Below, piece by piece: positions 57,641-64,000 of a DNA stretch of 64,000 nucleotides. The notes beneath the pieces were generated by a model. It made no database searches and was not told the origin of the DNA. It worked only from the letters and a program-made list of their open reading frames with translations. Position numbers and translations under genes: made by a program. The stretch is taken from positions 2,772,501 to 2,836,500 of the forward strand of contig WPIO01000002.1 of NCBI GenBank assembly GCA_009760855.2. Direction: 5' to 3'. Position 1 is the first letter of the stretch, and the number at the start of each line of letters is the position of its first letter. The stretch comes from Cristatella mucedo (taxonomy: Eukaryota > Bryozoa > Phylactolaemata > Cristatellidae).

Positions 57641-58590
57641 AACGTTACATTTGCTATAAAAAAGCACGTGCTTGAATGTTTAATGGTGGCATTCTCAATG
57701 ACTACAAGCATAACATGGTTAGAGGTTACATGCACAAGTTAAGCATGTAAATATGTTTAGTGACAGCATACTCGGTGCCAGAACCCATAAGCACACAGAG
57801 GACAAATTACGTGGACCTTCTAAATGTTTTGATAAATAGGTGCGTTTTAGCTTCCTTTTAAATTTCGTCAAGTCAGAGGATGCCTCGACACGAGTCAGAA
57901 GGGGGTTTCAGGCTTTGGGAGCATTTGATCTACTGGCATGGTCTCCAAAGGATTTTAGGTTCGTAAGAGGTTATAGTTAAACGATTAAATTCAGAAAAGC
58001 GGATGGTACGATGCTTGGCCTGGTGGGAGAGTAGATCTGAGAGGTAGGCGGGAGCCAAAGAATGAAGTGACCTAAAAGTGAGCGACAAACCTTGAAGTCG
58101 ATGTGTTGCTTGACTGATAGCCAGTGCAGGTTGGCGAGAAGTGATGTGATGTGGAAACTGCGATGCTCACGACAGACAAGCCTAGCTGTAGAGTTTTGCA
58201 CCAGCTGTGAGCACACGATTTCGCATGCCGGTAGGTCAGCAAGCAGTGAGTTACAGAAGTCAAGACGGGATGTCACAAATGCACGGACCAACTGAGATGC
58301 GATGTCCCTATCTAAAAAGCCCGAATTTTACCAATATTATATAGCTGAAAGTAGGCAGACTTGACTGCGGACCTGATGCGGTCGTCTAATGAAAGGTTAC
58401 TTTGGAACATGATACCTAGATTTTGTGCAGACTTAAGAGGAGATATTCTAGCAGAACCGATTTTGAGCGTTGGTCATTCCAATTTCTGAATCACACTTAG
58501 TTTGCCCATACTAAGTTTGTCTTATCATCATACAATTTTAGAAAATTTGCTGTCAGTCATTTGCGGGTGTCATTAATAGATGCACTAACA
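57640..58590 (-). mobile_element. LINE 'B' copy 7, minus strand
   Basis: The minus frame 57,977-58,291 reads VRAFVTSRLDFCNSLLADLP and LLANLHWLSVKQHIDFKV. It carries the 3' region with GGTTAGAGGTTACATGCAC but lacks a clear terminal hairpin where it meets LINE A. Confidence 0.8.
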
Positions 58591-59660
58591 AGACTAGGAA
58601 CGACAGGAAGCATAGGGGCTGGCATTTCGAGAGCACGCGACTGGAGGACAAAGAAAGTCGGATAGGTATGCCTGCGCAAGCGAGTGAGGCGACCTGTGCG
58701 CCAGAAAGAGGCTCTTCCAGGCTTCGATTCTCGAGCCTCGAGAGCAGCGTGCTTCGGAAAGGACCGCCGGAAGGAGACTCCCCTGGCTTTAACGAGTGCG
58801 ATCCATAAAGCACAGACTAGTGCGCTCCATTCTCTGCCGGCGAGAGCCCACGCGAACGCGGCGCAAATGAGAGCTCGAGCCGCCCTGCCCTGCCCTGCCC
58901 TGCCCTGCCCCGTCCGCCCCACATCGCCTAGCCCCGCCTCACCTTGCCCCGCTCCGCGCCACCCCACCTCGAGCTCAAAGCTCTCAAATCTCCTAAGTAA
59001 GAGCGGAGGCTCTGTGAGAGCGAAGCCGCCCGCAGCGCTCCCGCACGCGAGCCGAATCCGTCGGAACCGAAGCGACGGCGGAGCCCTAGAAAGTAATTGC
59101 GCTGCTATTTAATTTAATTAAATATATATATATATATATATATTAAGTAATGCGCTGGAAACTAATTGGCTGCCAGTGGCACTTCGACGGCTGGCGCTGG
59201 CGCAAAATGCGGGCGATTTGCGATTCTCTTTGCAATCCGAAAATCGAAACGGCGCGGCGGCTTTGAATGCTACCACCTTCGTCGTTAAGAGGTGGCTCGG
59301 CAAGAGGAGCGCTTCTCACGATGCCAGGACCGGAAGAGCGAGCTCCCTCTCGCTCCTCCGGTCCTGGCTCGTCAGTGCTAGCTCGAAGATCGTGGCGGGC
59401 GGGCCGTTAGGCCCTACCCGAGTGGACGCCACGCTCTGGCAAGGTCGGCGTTGCGCCCCCTGTTTGGCACGTTTGGACTATGATCAATCGTTCGTACGCC
59501 TGTGCGTGCTCCGGTTCCGGTAGCAAGCAGAGCGTAGAAAACTTCGAGACCGAAGCGCGGTGGGGCCGGCCTCGGAATAGGTCCGCCATTGTTGGTGGCC
59601 ACCGATGCCTGGCGATCTAGCGGAGCGTTCATGGAAATACGGGGTCCGAAGATATGTTTC
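58591..59660. other. CpG-rich region with hairpin and short repeats, no gene
   Basis: Contains a CCCTG pentanucleotide run (58,883-58,911), a TA repeat (about 59,122-59,142) and an inverted repeat at 59,323-59,368. Open frames show no recognised domain. Confidence 0.45.
59323..59368. other. Strong 46-bp inverted repeat
   Basis: GCCAGGACCGGA at 59,323-59,334 pairs exactly with TCCGGTCCTGGC at 59,357-59,368, and the inner AGAGCGAG nearly pairs with CTCGCTCC. The stem is about 19 bp around a short loop. Confidence 0.85.
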
Positions 59661-59664
59661 AGCA

Positions 59665-59790
59665 TAGAAATAAGGATAATTTAATTGCATGGAGCCCTAA
59701 GATAACCCACTCTCTGTCCAGGCGCTTCACATACGCCGCACGGCTCGAGTCCACAACCTCGGTGGTCAAAGGTGAGCACCCTAAAGGGTA
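59665..59790 (-). mobile_element. SINE type 2-like, diverged, minus strand
   Basis: On the minus strand a GACCACCGAGGTTGTGGACT head with CGAGCC and a GTGAAGCGCCTGGACAGAGA tail are recognisable. The rest is worn. Confidence 0.55.
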
Positions 59791-60207
59791 CCTCATTGGA
59801 CGCATCTATCTTAACCGGATATCGCGAGACCGGCAGCTACTTGGGTCGCAGCTAGCGCCAATTGCCTCGTGCGGCTGCGCGGACGACGCGTCGATGACCT
59901 CAGCAGGCGTCGTCGAGAAAAGTTACAAACGAGTGAGCTGTGCTCTTCAGTCGCTCGTTCTGGCGACGGTCGACAGCTCCAGTCTGTTCGCACAATAAAC
60001 CGACGACTTAAACTCAGGCGAAGCCAATGGGAAAAAAATATTTATGAAAATTAGTGACTGTGCCGATTATAACCAGTTAGCCGAATTTTCGTACCAGAGA
60101 CATAAAAAACAACAGAGCGCTTAGCTGAATGGCGCCACACGGCGCGCGCGCCCGTTTCCACTGCCTGGCTGGGAAGACTAGCTGCAAGGTGTCGCTGAGC
60201 GCCGACG

Positions 60208-64000
<3,793 letters not shown>

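Overview
The window is animal nuclear DNA. The evidence is intron-split genes with GT/AG boundaries, replication-dependent histone genes ending in the metazoan 3' stem-loop instead of poly(A), tRNA-derived SINEs, CR1/L2-like LINEs, a hAT remnant and a decayed Polinton (Maverick). I cannot name the species from sequence alone; an invertebrate is most likely. Base composition is mosaic: GC-rich and CpG-rich blocks around the gene promoters (about 1.1-3.7, 6.8-10.7, 48.7-54.9 and 58.7-62.9 kb) and an AT-rich block at about 36.6-44.6 kb that coincides with the Polinton.

Layout. 0-7 kb holds a 28-bp minisatellite, a CpG-rich block with no supportable gene, and a broken LINE. 7.3-10.7 kb (+) is an eight-exon gene for a secreted protein with two von Willebrand factor A (vWFA) domains. 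11-16 kb is LINE and SINE debris and a minisatellite. 16.9-20.8 kb is a histone cluster: divergent H2A(-)/H2B(+) and divergent H3(-)/H4(+). At 21.9 kb there is an orphan copy of the H4 3' end. 22-24.6 kb is a duplicated repeat with TATAATC-rich arrays. 24.6-34.9 kb is LINE, SINE, minisatellite, a roughly 180-bp satellite and a hAT remnant. 35.3-36.4 kb is a second, nearly identical H2A(-)/H2B(+) pair. 36.6-44.6 kb is the decayed Polinton. 44.6-48.7 kb is more repeats, including a spaced E-box array. 49.2-53.8 kb (-) is a second two-vWFA gene with the same eight-exon structure and intron phases as the first. 55-58.6 kb is LINE/SINE. 60.2-64 kb (-) is the 3' part of a leucine-rich-repeat plus Death-domain gene that runs off the window's right edge.

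How it fits together. The histone genes supply replication-coupled nucleosome proteins and share bidirectional promoters with TATA, CCAAT and, for H2B, octamer elements. The two vWFA genes are inverted paralogues flanking the histone and transposon interval. In both, the first vWFA domain has an intact metal site and the second has Pro in place of the first metal-binding Asp. The transposons form a readable insertion order: SINEs and short LINE tails sit inside older LINEs, and a LINE tail splits the Polinton polymerase. One SINE family carries a 3' hairpin tail resembling that of the abundant LINE, suggesting it borrows that LINE's machinery. The best candidates for something undescribed are the vWFA pair with its conserved non-canonical second domain, and the Polinton remnant with its tail-fibre-like gene, small intact ORF and perfect hairpin.
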